A stretch of 24,114 nt of DNA, taken from the IMG/VR virus record IMGVR_UViG_3300033183_000086, positions 1-24,114 of that record; one strand, written 5' to 3'. This stretch comes from a virus. Below the pieces are notes generated by a model. The model saw only the letters and a list, made by a program, of their open reading frames with translations, was not told where the DNA came from and did no database searches. Made by a program: the position numbers and the translations under genes. Shown here one piece after another: positions 7,416 to 13,271 of this stretch. Within the stretch, counting starts at the first letter, position 1. The number at the start of each line of letters is the position of its first letter.

Positions 7416-8169
7416 TAAAGCTGCATACAAACTTAAAGACTTTGGTCCTCTCTACATTATCAATCTGGATGGACAACCAGAACGATGGAAGTTTATGGAG
7501 GATCAACTTAAGTATTGGAAGGTTGAAAACTATGAACGTATTTCTGCCTTCGATGGTAGAAATAGTGACTTGTCCGATATCCTTGTTGATGGATATCCAA
7601 ATGCAGTTTCTCCTGGAGAAATTGGATGTGTAACCTCTCACCTCAAAGCCATCAAACATTGGTATGACACCACAGATGCAGAGTATGGTATCTTCATGGA
7701 AGATGACTGCGACTTTGTATCTGTTAGTTGTTGGCCCTTCTCATGGAGGGAGTTCATGGCTAGGGTTCCATATGATTGGGACTGTTTGCAGATTGCGGTA
7801 ATCAATCCCCGCAAGTTAGTTGCAAATATCCATCCTAGATATGTCGATGACTACTCTACTGCCTGCTTTGTGATTAACCGCAGGTATGCAGAGAAACTCA
7901 TGCACTTCCATTGTCGTGGAGACAAGTTCAAGTTGGATAATGGTGTGCGTCCCCGTGCCGTTGCAGACGATTTGATTTACAATGCAGGAAAAACATACGC
8001 CATACCCTTATTCCTTTATAAACTGGAGCTTGGTTCAACTATCCATCCAGAACATATTGACGTTTTCCATAAGTCTAGCCGTGAGGGACTAGACCACTGG
8101 TGGCATAACAGTGCATCAGAAATGCCTATCGATAAGTTCTTCGAATACGATACACACGAACTGAACTGA
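7405..8169 (+). CDS. GT25-family (LPS-type) glycosyltransferase
   Basis: 254 aa, overlapping the GT4 gene by 11 nt. It has the GT25 pattern: YIINLDGQPERW near the start (17-28), then AFDGR, then SPGEIGCVTSHLKA (69-82), then the acidic MEDDCD (98-103). These match the beta-glycosyltransferases of Gram-negative lipooligosaccharide synthesis. No signal peptide. It is the last gene of the cassette; a promoter region follows. With the GT11, GT6 and GT4 neighbours it supports a phage-encoded surface-glycan pathway. The sugar is not predictable from sequence. Confidence 0.85.
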   Translation: MDRNKAAYKLKDFGPLYIINLDGQPERWKFMEDQLKYWKVENYERISAFDGRNSDLSDILVDGYPNAVSPGEIGCVTSHLKAIKHWYDTTDAEYGIFMEDDCDFVSVSCWPFSWREFMARVPYDWDCLQIAVINPRKLVANIHPRYVDDYSTACFVINRRYAEKLMHFHCRGDKFKLDNGVRPRAVADDLIYNAGKTYAIPLFLYKLELGSTIHPEHIDVFHKSSREGLDHWWHNSASEMPIDKFFEYDTHELN

Positions 8170-8188
8170 TACGGTTATCCGTCAGCCC

Positions 8189-8223
8189 TTGACATTAACC
8201 AATTCTTAAGTTACTATAAATAG
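8189..8223 (+). promoter_or_regulatory. Compound promoter: TTGACA -35, Pho-box-like repeats and T4-type late box
   Basis: TTGACA (8189-8194) lies 17 nt before TACTAT (8212-8217). Between them are ATTAACCA (8194-8201) and CTTAAGTT (8205-8212), two repeats spaced 11 bp as in cyanobacterial Pho boxes. The -10 runs into TATAAATA (8215-8222), the T4-like late promoter box. It could thus be read by host sigma factor, by phosphate-stressed host PhoB, and by the phage late machinery. It drives the predicted beta-barrel gene at 8339. Confidence 0.65.
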
Positions 8224-8338
8224 GTAATCGTGACGAAGCCTCAACTACTCGCCGAGTTCACGAGAACCAAACAGAGACATGTCGAGTCTCTTTACATCCG
8301 CAGGTTTTACTCTGCGAGAAAATAACGAGGTATCTAAA

Positions 8339-8695
8339 ATGATCAAATCCGTATTCGCAGCTGCCGCTGCTGCTCCCCTTTTCGCTGGTGCTGCGTTTGC
8401 AGGACCCTACGTTAACGTCGAAGCCAACTCTGGTTTCGCTGGTAGTGACTACACTGGCACCACGACTGACTTCCACGTAGGTTATGAAGGCACTTCTGGT
8501 GCTGCTGCCTGGTACATCCAAGGTGGCCCTTCGGTCATCAGCCCCGATGGTGGTGCTGCCGAAACCAAGTTCTCTGCTAAGACTGGTGGTTCTATCGCCG
8601 CTACTGAGAGCCTGGGTGTCTATGGCGAAATCAGCTTCGTCAACGGTACTACCAACTCCTACGGTACTAAGGCTGGTCTGAAGTACTCCTTCTGA
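8339..8695 (+). CDS. Small secreted outer-membrane beta-barrel-like (porin-like) protein 1
   Basis: 118 aa. ATG 8339 is chosen because a clean signal peptide follows it (basic start, Ala-rich core, AFA cut at 21/22) and GAGG lies upstream; an in-frame upstream ATG at 8279 adds a non-signal stretch. The mature part is ~97 aa, rich in Gly, Ser, Thr and aromatic residues in alternating strands, and ends in Phe (LKYSF), the C-terminal aromatic typical of barrels inserted by the BAM machinery. It is the same length as the next gene product and shares AGPYV after the cut, PDGG in the middle and KY-x-F at the end. With Pho boxes and pstS nearby, a role in phosphate entry is plausible. A short lipid-bound or virion protein is an alternative. 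Confidence 0.72.
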   Translation: MIKSVFAAAAAAPLFAGAAFAGPYVNVEANSGFAGSDYTGTTTDFHVGYEGTSGAAAWYIQGGPSVISPDGGAAETKFSAKTGGSIAATESLGVYGEISFVNGTTNSYGTKAGLKYSF

Positions 8696-8715
8696 TAAGT
8701 TAGGATATACTAATC

Positions 8716-8740
8716 AAGACCCCTTCGGGGGTCTTTTTTT
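8716..8740 (+). terminator. Intrinsic terminator after beta-barrel gene 1
   Basis: Stem AAGACCCC (8716-8723) with TTCG loop and GGGGTCTT (8728-8735), followed by a T run to 8740. It closes the single-gene unit. Confidence 0.95.
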
Positions 8741-8794
8741 ATGGTTAAAATTCCTTTAAGGTGCTCTATATACCAAGGTTTGTCAATTTCGAAT

Positions 8795-8838
8795 ATTAAC
8801 CAACCCTTAACGACAAACCATGAAGACCCTGGTAAGAT
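8795..8838 (+). promoter_or_regulatory. Pho-box-like repeat pair and candidate -10 for the beta-barrel 2 / pstS operon
   Basis: ATTAACCA (8795-8802), three bases, then CTTAACGA (8806-8813): two 8-mers at 11-bp spacing, matching the cyanobacterial Pho-box layout and nearly identical to the pair before the first barrel gene. No good -35 is present, as expected for an activator-dependent promoter. TAAGAT at 8833-8838 is a possible -10, at 19 nt from the second repeat. Confidence 0.65.
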
Positions 8839-8883
8839 ATTCAGGTCTTCAACAGACACGTTGTTTACTCAAAGGAAATTCAA

Positions 8884-9240
8884 ATGAAAGCAATCGCTCT
8901 TGCCGCACTGGCAATCCCCATGGTGACGGCACCTGCCCTTGCTGGTCCATACGTCATGACCAAATCAGAACTTAAGTTCTCTGATGCGAACTATAAAGAG
9001 GCAGTCAACCAAGCCCGTCTTGGTTATGATTGGAAAGTCGGTGCTCTGAAACCCTACGTTGAACTGGGTGGTGGTGCTAAGACTCCCGACGGTGGTTCTT
9101 CTACTGGTTTCACCGCCGCTGAAATTGGTACGGGTATGAAGATCACTGACAAACTTTCTGCTAAACTGAAGGCAGAAGCTACTCAAGCCAAGAGTAAGAC
9201 CAGCTGGAAAGCTGAACTCAGCACCAAGTACCGTTTCTGA
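8884..9240 (+). CDS. Small secreted outer-membrane beta-barrel-like (porin-like) protein 2
   Basis: 118 aa with an upstream AAAGGA. Signal peptide of 20 residues (MKAIALAAL..., cut after APALA). The mature protein starts GPYV, contains TPDGG and ends KYRF with a terminal Phe, parallel to protein 1, so the two are likely diverged duplicates. Alternating polar/hydrophobic stretches (VGALKPYVELGGG, GTGMKITDKLSAKLKAE) fit amphipathic beta strands. It is richer in Lys than protein 1, which could favour passage of anions such as phosphate. It lies 21 nt before pstS and behind a Pho-box-like promoter, so both are probably induced together under phosphate stress. Confidence 0.72.
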   Translation: MKAIALAALAIPMVTAPALAGPYVMTKSELKFSDANYKEAVNQARLGYDWKVGALKPYVELGGGAKTPDGGSSTGFTAAEIGTGMKITDKLSAKLKAEATQAKSKTSWKAELSTKYRF

Positions 9241-9261
9241 TAAAGAAGAAAGGAGATATCC

Positions 9262-10239
9262 ATGAAAAAAGTTCTTGCTACTCTCGCTGCACTGACCGCT
9301 GGTACTACTCTTATTGCCTGTGGTTCTGCACCTGAAACTGCATCTACTTTTACTATCAATGGTGCAGGGGCTACGTTCCCCGCGATGCTGTACCAGAACT
9401 GGTTCCAGTCCTTTGCAAAGGACACTGGCAACCAAGTGAACTACCAGGCAGTTGGTAGTGGTGCTGGTGTCCGTCAGTTCACTGCCAAGACTGTTGACTT
9501 CGGTGCCTCTGATGGTGCCGTCAAGGACAGTAAGCAACCTGCTGGAGGTATGGTTCACATCCCCATGACTGGTGGTGCAATCGTTCCTGCATATAATGTG
9601 CCTGATTGTGATGTCAAGATGACACAAACTCAACTGGCTGATGTCTTCCTTGGTAAGATCACTAACTGGTCTACCTTTGGTTGTGCTGATGGTGTGATCA
9701 AGACAGTTCATCGTTCTGATGGTTCTGGTACTACCAAGGGTTTCACTAACTCCCTCTCTGCCTTCTCTCCTGAGTGGAAAGAGAAAGTTGGTACTGGTAA
9801 GGCAGTGAAATGGCCCGTTGGTATCGGTGCCAAAGGTAACTCTGGTGTTGCCGCACAAATCAAAAACACTCCTGGTGCTATTGGTTATGTGAACTATGGA
9901 TATGTAAAACAGGGTCTACAACAAGTTGCTATTCAAAACAAGGCTGGTAACTATGTCACGGCATCTGCTGAAACTGCTTCTGAAGGACTTGGGAAGATTG
10001 TTCTTGACGATCAACTTCGTGGTGCTGACGCTAACCCCGCAGGTGAAAATGCTTATCCTATCGTCTCCCTGACTTGGATTCTTGCATACCCCGAGTATGA
10101 AAAGAATGATAATGTCAAAGAAATGCTTCGTTATGCATTGACCCCCACCCAACAGGCGAAGGCTGATAGTCTGGGTTACGTTCCTCTTCCCGAGAACCTT
10201 CGACAGAAGGCTCTTGCGGCAGTTGAAACTCTGAAGTAA
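9262..10239 (+). CDS. pstS: Phosphate ABC transporter substrate-binding protein PstS (lipoprotein)
   Basis: 325 aa. A strong ribosome-binding site (AGGAG at 9251-9255) precedes the ATG. The N-terminus is a lipoprotein signal with LIAC lipobox, cysteine at residue 20. After it come INGAGATFPAMLYQNW, GSGAGVRQF, DFGASDG, and HRSDGSGTTKGF, the phosphate-contacting loops of PstS. Length matches the cyanobacterial family. It captures periplasmic phosphate for the host PstCAB permease, which is not encoded here. Cyanophage pstS genes are known to respond to the host PhoBR system. It shares a transcript with beta-barrel gene 2 and is followed by a terminator at 10259. Confidence 0.96.
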   Translation: MKKVLATLAALTAGTTLIACGSAPETASTFTINGAGATFPAMLYQNWFQSFAKDTGNQVNYQAVGSGAGVRQFTAKTVDFGASDGAVKDSKQPAGGMVHIPMTGGAIVPAYNVPDCDVKMTQTQLADVFLGKITNWSTFGCADGVIKTVHRSDGSGTTKGFTNSLSAFSPEWKEKVGTGKAVKWPVGIGAKGNSGVAAQIKNTPGAIGYVNYGYVKQGLQQVAIQNKAGNYVTASAETASEGLGKIVLDDQLRGADANPAGENAYPIVSLTWILAYPEYEKNDNVKEMLRYALTPTQQAKADSLGYVPLPENLRQKALAAVETLK

Positions 10240-10258
10240 GTCGGGAAATCATGACACG

Positions 10259-10284
10259 GAGGGGCTTGACCCCTCTTTCTTTTT
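10259..10284 (+). terminator. Intrinsic terminator after pstS
   Basis: Stem GAGGGG (10259-10264), loop CTTGA, CCCCTC (10270-10275), then a T-rich tail TTTCTTTTT. The loop and 3' arm also hold the -35 of the following promoter. Confidence 0.9.
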
Positions 10285-10294
10285 ACTATATACT
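10266..10294 (+). promoter_or_regulatory. Sigma70-like promoter overlapping the pstS terminator
   Basis: TTGACC (10266-10271) lies 17 nt before TATACT (10289-10294). The -35 is inside the terminator hairpin and the -10 lies just after its T run. It would start transcription about 18 nt before hli and uncouple the photosynthesis genes from pstS. Confidence 0.65.
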
Positions 10295-10317
10295 TTGTAA
10301 CAGTTCGTAACAAACCA

Positions 10318-10512
10318 ATGACCGTAACGACAAATGAACTTGGACAACAGAACATGTTTGCCAAGGAACCCGTAATGTACTATGAAAATTACGGTATGAA
10401 GTCACCTAATCAGGTGAAAGAACGTACTAACGGTCGTTGGGCCATGATGGGTATCATCTCTGGCTTTATTTCTTACGCACTTACCGACAAGTTCTTCTTC
10501 GGGATCTTCTGA
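10318..10512 (+). CDS. hli: High-light-inducible protein (Hli, one-helix chlorophyll-binding)
   Basis: 64 aa. The helix carries the light-harvesting signature E-R-T-N-G-R-W-A-M-M-G (residues 35-45), followed by a hydrophobic stretch to residue 55. The N-terminal ~30 residues are a soluble extension. The family binds chlorophyll and carotenoid in the thylakoid and protects photosystem II during stress and repair. It starts the unit hli, 25-aa peptide, second hli. Cyanophages carry such genes near psbA, where they are thought to sustain photosynthesis during infection. Confidence 0.95.
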   Translation: MTVTTNELGQQNMFAKEPVMYYENYGMKSPNQVKERTNGRWAMMGIISGFISYALTDKFFFGIF

Positions 10513-10589
10513 TGTTGGCTGTCGCTGGTATTATGGTTCTTACTTTCATTGGAGCCTCATTCTTAACCCCTAGTAAAGGAAAAAACTGA
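10512..10589 (+). CDS. 25-aa single-helix membrane peptide between two hli genes
   Basis: The ATG overlaps the hli stop (TGATG), so translation is probably coupled. The peptide is one hydrophobic helix (residues 1-18, including VAGIMVLTFIGASFL) and a short Lys-rich tail. Its size and layout recall the small one-helix subunits of photosystem II and cytochrome b6f, but no specific family is recognised. AAAGGA inside its 3' end serves as ribosome-binding site for the next hli. Confidence 0.6.
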   Translation: MLAVAGIMVLTFIGASFLTPSKGKN

Positions 10590-10590
10590 A

Positions 10591-10704
10591 ATGGGATTTA
10601 ACGACAAAGCTGAAGTTCTTAACGGTCGTCTTGCAATGATGGGTTTCGTTGCCGCCGTTGGTTCATATCTCACCACAGGTCAAATTCTACCTGGAGTATG
10701 GTAA
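10591..10704 (+). CDS. hli: High-light-inducible protein, minimal form
   Basis: 37 aa, preceded by AAAGGA. The signature A-E-V-L-N-G-R-L-A-M-M-G spans residues 7-18, followed by a hydrophobic helix (FVAAVGSYLTTG). It lacks the N-terminal extension of the first copy and is close to the smallest size that can hold the chlorophyll-binding helix. It probably acts in photosystem II protection, possibly as a dimer with itself or with the larger Hli. A terminator follows at 10721. Confidence 0.93.
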   Translation: MGFNDKAEVLNGRLAMMGFVAAVGSYLTTGQILPGVW

Positions 10705-10720
10705 AACTTAATATAACTTC

Positions 10721-10754
10721 AAAGACCCCTACATAACTTAGAGGGTCTTTTTTT
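10721..10754 (+). terminator. Intrinsic terminator after the hli unit
   Basis: AAAGACCC (10721-10728) pairs with GGGTCTTT (10743-10750) around a 14-nt loop; T run to 10754. The next ORF starts at 10755, directly after the T run, so it may depend on read-through. Confidence 0.88.
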
Positions 10755-10910
10755 ATGCCTAGAAACGAACTCACAAAAGAAGAAATCAAGTGTGAGGTTT
10801 TGAAGTTAAAAAAGAAACTTCAACACGAACCTTACTCTGAAGGAATCAGGTTCCTTGCAGACAAATACCTGAACGCCGTCCTGGACAAGATCGACGAGTA
10901 TGCCAGATAA
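10755..10910 (+). CDS. 51-aa hypothetical helical protein
   Basis: ATG immediately after the terminator T run. The product is charged and probably all-helical (EEIKCEVLKLKKKL..., FLADKYLNAVLDKIDEY) with one Cys. No signal peptide or known motif. It is separated from psbA by the psbA promoter. No ribosome-binding site is visible because the T run takes its place, so expression could need read-through and a leaderless or weak start. The codon pattern still looks genuine. Confidence 0.6.
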   Translation: MPRNELTKEEIKCEVLKLKKKLQHEPYSEGIRFLADKYLNAVLDKIDEYAR

Positions 10911-10922
10911 TCAACTGGGCTC

Positions 10923-10956
10923 TTGACTGGGACGCGGAACTGGGTTATTATAAATA
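10923..10956 (+). promoter_or_regulatory. psbA promoter: sigma70-like elements fused to a T4-type late box
   Basis: TTGACT (10923-10928), 17 nt, then TATTAT (10946-10951), which runs into TATAAATA (10949-10956). This is the same compound design as at 8189-8223. It could serve both host polymerase early in infection and the late sigma/co-activator pair. Confidence 0.75.
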
Positions 10957-10964
10957 GGTAAACA

Positions 10965-11117
10965 AATGTTACGGAAATCAAGGTTTCCTTAACATTGTCA
11001 CATCCCTGCCGTTTGACCGAGACTAGGCTGGGTTACAAAACCGTCTCTCATATCCTGTCTTAGGGTGACAGGAAATAAGTACCTCCACCATTTCCCTGAT
11101 GGTTCTACTTATTTTTT
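10965..11117 (+). ncRNA. Structured psbA 5' leader with four stem-loops (PhotoRC-type candidate)
   Basis: The leader starts with a hairpin right at the predicted 5' end: 10965-10977 pairs with 10984-10996 (13 positions, one C/T mismatch, 6-nt loop). Next, GAGAC (11019-11023) and GGTT (11031-11034) pair with AACC (11039-11042) and GTCTC (11043-11047). CCTGTC (11054-11059) pairs with GACAGG (11067-11072). Last, AAATAAGTA (11073-11081) pairs with TACTTATTT (11106-11114), enclosing ACCAT/ATGGT, and a T run follows to 11117. PhotoRC RNA motifs are known in psbA leaders of cyanobacteria and cyanophages; whether this matches that family needs a covariance-model search. The last hairpin plus T run, 8 nt before the ATG, resembles an attenuator. 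Confidence 0.6.
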
Positions 11118-11124
11118 CAAAAAA

Positions 11125-12204
11125 ATGACTGCTACACTTTCACGTCAATCACAACCGAATACTTGGGAACAGTTCTGCGATTGGGTAACCTCTACTGACA
11201 ATCGTCTGTATGTTGGTTGGTTTGGAGTCCTGATGATTCCTTGCCTGCTCGCCGCTACCATCTGTTTCATCGTTGCCTTCGTTGCTGCTCCCCCTGTGGA
11301 CATCGACGGCATCCGTGAGCCCGTTGCTGGTTCACTCATGTATGGAAACAACATCATCTCTGGTGCTGTTGTTCCTTCGTCCAACGCGATTGGACTTCAC
11401 TTTTATCCCATCTGGGAAGCTGCTTCCCTAGATGAGTGGCTTTACAACGGTGGTCCTTTCCAGCTGGTTGTTTTCCACTTCCTCATCGGCATCTACGCCT
11501 ACATGGGTCGTGAGTGGGAATTGTCCTATCGTCTGGGTATGCGCCCTTGGATCTGTGTTGCTTACTCCGCTCCCGTCGCTGCCGCATCTGCCGTCTTCCT
11601 TGTCTATCCTTTCGGTCAAGGTTCTTTCAGTGACGCAATGCCTCTGGGCATCTCTGGTACGTTCAACTACATGTTGGTCTTCCAGGCTGAACACAACATC
11701 CTCATGCACCCCTTCCATATGCTTGGTGTTGCTGGTGTATTTGGTGGCTCTTTGTTCAGTGCTATGCATGGATCTCTCGTCACCTCCTCACTTGTCAGGG
11801 AGACCACGGAAAACGAATCCCAAAACTATGGTTATAAATTCGGTCAGGAAGAGGAGACCTACAATATCGTTGCCGCACACGGATACTTCGGTCGTCTAAT
11901 TTTCCAGTACGCATCGTTTAACAACTCCCGTTCGCTGCACTTCTTCCTTGCTGCTTGGCCCGTTGTTGGTATCTGGTTCGCCGCTCTGGGTGTTTCCACG
12001 ATGGCCTTCAACCTCAACGGTTTCAATTTCAATCAGTCCCTCCTCGATAACGAGGGTCGTGTCGTCAACACTTGGGCTGATATCCTGAACCGTGCCAACC
12101 TTGGCTTTGAAGTGATGCATGAGCGCAATGCTCACAACTTCCCTCTGGATCTTGCAAGTGTCGAAGCAACTCCTGTTGCCCTTAAGGCTCCTGCGATTGG
12201 TTGA
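11125..12204 (+). CDS. psbA: Photosystem II D1 protein
   Basis: 359 aa from ATG 11125, the standard D1 N-terminus (MTATLSRQ); an upstream in-frame GTG at 11065 would translate the leader hairpins. Five membrane helices are present. Key residues are in register: Y161, D170, H190, H198, H215, S264, H332, E333, H337, D342 and A344, with a C-terminal extension ([15 protein letters not shown]) removed after A344. Residue 130 is Glu (GREWELS), the high-light D1 form. No intron or frameshift. Cyanophage psbA replaces turned-over host D1 during infection. It has its own promoter, leader and terminator. No Shine-Dalgarno is visible, only A-rich sequence before the ATG. Confidence 0.99.
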   Translation: MTATLSRQSQPNTWEQFCDWVTSTDNRLYVGWFGVLMIPCLLAATICFIVAFVAAPPVDIDGIREPVAGSLMYGNNIISGAVVPSSNAIGLHFYPIWEAASLDEWLYNGGPFQLVVFHFLIGIYAYMGREWELSYRLGMRPWICVAYSAPVAAASAVFLVYPFGQGSFSDAMPLGISGTFNYMLVFQAEHNILMHPFHMLGVAGVFGGSLFSAMHGSLVTSSLVRETTENESQNYGYKFGQEEETYNIVAAHGYFGRLIFQYASFNNSRSLHFFLAAWPVVGIWFAALGVSTMAFNLNGFNFNQSLLDNEGRVVNTWADILNRANLGFEVMHERNAHNFPLDLASVEATPVALKAPAIG

Positions 12205-12230
12205 TATATCTAAAAACCGAATATCCTAAC

Positions 12231-12257
12231 AAAGACTCCCTTTGGGGGGTCTTTTTT
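12231..12257 (+). terminator. Intrinsic terminator after psbA
   Basis: AAAGACTCCC (12231-12240), TTTG loop, GGGGGTCTTT (12245-12254) with one G-T pair, then further T residues. It ends the psbA transcript 28 nt before petE. Confidence 0.92.
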
Positions 12258-12284
12258 TATAGATAGGGTAGTTGCAAATACCTA

Positions 12285-12608
12285 ATGAAGTTTCTGTTCA
12301 CGATTATAGCTTCACTGTTCTTTGCACTACCAGCATGGGCTGTAGATGTTCAAATGGGCGCTAACGGTAATCTTGTCTTCGAACCATCAGAAATTAACAT
12401 CGCTCCAGGCGAATCAATTCACTTCGTCAACAACATGCTTCCACCTCACAACGTCGTTGTAGAGGATCATCCAGAACTCTCACACACAGATCTTGCTTTC
12501 GCTCCTGGTGAGGAATTCGATATTGCCTTCCCAGATGAAGGGGACTATACTTTTTGGTGTGACCCTCACAAGGGTGCTGGTATGATTGGTATCGTTCATG
12601 TCTCATAA
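12285..12608 (+). CDS. petE: Plastocyanin, secreted copper protein
   Basis: 107 aa with a 19-residue signal peptide (LFFALPAWA cut). The copper ligands are all present: H55 (PPHNVVV), C92, H95 and M100 in WCDPHKGAGM. The mature chain is ~88 aa, shorter than the ~97-99 aa of typical host plastocyanins. It carries electrons from cytochrome b6f to photosystem I or to terminal oxidase in the thylakoid lumen. Cyanophage petE genes are known. The stop overlaps the next small gene, so petE heads a co-translated set of mini-genes. No clear promoter is seen in the 28 nt after the psbA terminator. Confidence 0.95.
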   Translation: MKFLFTIIASLFFALPAWAVDVQMGANGNLVFEPSEINIAPGESIHFVNNMLPPHNVVVEDHPELSHTDLAFAPGEEFDIAFPDEGDYTFWCDPHKGAGMIGIVHVS

Positions 12609-12723
12609 TCACAACTATGAACCAATGCCAGCCTGGGTTCCCTGGGCTGGTGTGGGGTTGATGATCTTTACGGTCATTATTTTTGTGGTGTTTACACTCT
12701 CTATAATTTACTTTCCAAATTAA
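12598..12723 (+). CDS. 41-aa single-pass membrane peptide coupled to petE
   Basis: The ATG lies inside the last codons of petE (11-nt overlap). The N-terminal 15 residues hold two His and two Trp (HNHNYEPMPAWVPW); one hydrophobic helix follows (~residues 17-38, VGLMIFTVIIFVVFTLSI). The overlap with plastocyanin suggests a thylakoid role. His near the membrane surface could bind metal, but this is speculation. No named family is recognised. Confidence 0.65.
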   Translation: MSHNHNYEPMPAWVPWAGVGLMIFTVIIFVVFTLSIIYFPN

Positions 12724-12809
12724 TGGAACACATATTCATTTTTGGATTTGTTCTTTTGTTGACCACAACATTGGAACTAACTTGGCCAATTAAAAAATCA
12801 CATGATTAG
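12723..12809 (+). CDS. 28-aa membrane peptide
   Basis: The ATG overlaps the preceding stop by one base (TAATG). It is a single hydrophobic helix (IFIFGFVLLLTTTLELTW) with a short polar tail PIKKSHD. The downstream ORF starts inside its last codons. No family is recognised. The chain of overlapping stop/start codons argues that it is translated. Confidence 0.5.
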   Translation: MEHIFIFGFVLLLTTTLELTWPIKKSHD

Positions 12810-12948
12810 TTCCCACACTCCTGATAAACTTCGTGATATAATTCAAGACACCTGGCCCAATCTTTACTATTTGAAAAATGAACGGAAACCTGGAACCCGA
12901 AGAGAACGTGATGAACGACATTCCCAAGAGCGACTGGACAAAGAATAA
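12802..12948 (+). CDS. 48-aa charged hypothetical protein
   Basis: The ATG overlaps the end of the 28-aa peptide gene by 8 nt. The first half (SHTPDKLRDIIQDTWPNLYYL) looks like a normal folded helix-strand segment; the second half is very rich in Arg, Lys and Glu. Its last 71 nt overlap the next ORF in another frame if that ORF starts at 12878, or 38 nt if it starts at 12911. The start/stop chain supports it, but the low-complexity charged tail could be a shadow. Confidence 0.45.
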   Translation: MISSHTPDKLRDIIQDTWPNLYYLKNERKPGTRRERDERHSQERLDKE

Positions 12949-13204
12949 AGATAAGTTCTTTGCCTGGGAAGACAATGGGATTATGGATCGCGTCCAAGAC
13001 TTTATTGAAACCCTAGATTGGAATGAAGGAGATGACATTGTGGTAGAGATTGGTGGAACTGCCGTCTCTGGTATCCATCAAGGTGAAAACTACAATGAGA
13101 AGTGGTCAACTCCTTATGGTGTTCGCAAGTACAACAAAGATGCCTTCATTGTTATTAAGAACCGTACCCGCGATCCTTTTGTTCCTTCACAACCATCTAA
13201 ATAA
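12878..13204 (+). CDS. Hypothetical acidic cyanophage protein, ~97-108 aa
   Basis: 108 aa from ATG 12878 or 97 aa from ATG 12911; neither has a strong ribosome-binding site, and the later start shortens the overlap with the 48-aa ORF. The body has many acidic and Trp residues (DWTKNKDKFFAWED, ETLDWNEGDDIVVEIGGTAVSGIHQGE) with several beta-strand-like stretches. No signal peptide, Cys pair or known motif. It is the last gene of the petE unit; a strong terminator follows. Confidence 0.7.
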   Translation: MNGNLEPEENVMNDIPKSDWTKNKDKFFAWEDNGIMDRVQDFIETLDWNEGDDIVVEIGGTAVSGIHQGENYNEKWSTPYGVRKYNKDAFIVIKNRTRDPFVPSQPSK

Positions 13205-13228
13205 AACTGAATATCGTCGGCGCATGAC

Positions 13229-13271
13229 AGAGGGGTAACTGGCCAAATCCAGTTGACACCCCTCTTTTTTT
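13229..13271 (+). terminator. Long intrinsic terminator ending the petE unit
   Basis: AGAGGGGT (13229-13236) pairs with ACCCCTCT (13258-13265), and inside it AACTGG (13237-13242) pairs with CCAGTT (13249-13254). A run of T follows to 13271. The hairpin's 3' arm contains the -35 of the next promoter. Confidence 0.95.

Noticed and set aside
8279-8338. Earlier ATG for beta-barrel gene 1
   Set aside because: The signal peptide begins at 8339, where a GAGG site precedes it; the extension has no export character.
8965-9858. 297-aa open frame on the minus strand
   Set aside because: Antisense shadow of the barrel 2 and pstS genes, with Ser/Thr/Arg-rich low-quality sequence and no motif.
10931-10940. 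10-mer GACGCGGAAC shared by the psbA promoter spacer and the riboswitch-like RNA (20871-20880)
   Set aside because: In 24 kb many exact 10-mer matches are expected by chance, and the two contexts are unrelated.
11065-11124. Upstream extension of psbA from GTG 11065
   Set aside because: It adds 20 residues not found in D1 and would translate the leader hairpin; MTATLSRQ at 11125 is the normal D1 start.
11432-11899. 155-aa + strand frame inside psbA
   Set aside because: Out-of-frame shadow of the D1 gene; Ser/Leu/Val-rich without any domain.
13195-13205. TCTAAATAAA late-promoter-like box at the end of the petE unit
   Set aside because: A strong terminator begins about 25 nt downstream on the same strand, so a promoter here would make no useful transcript.
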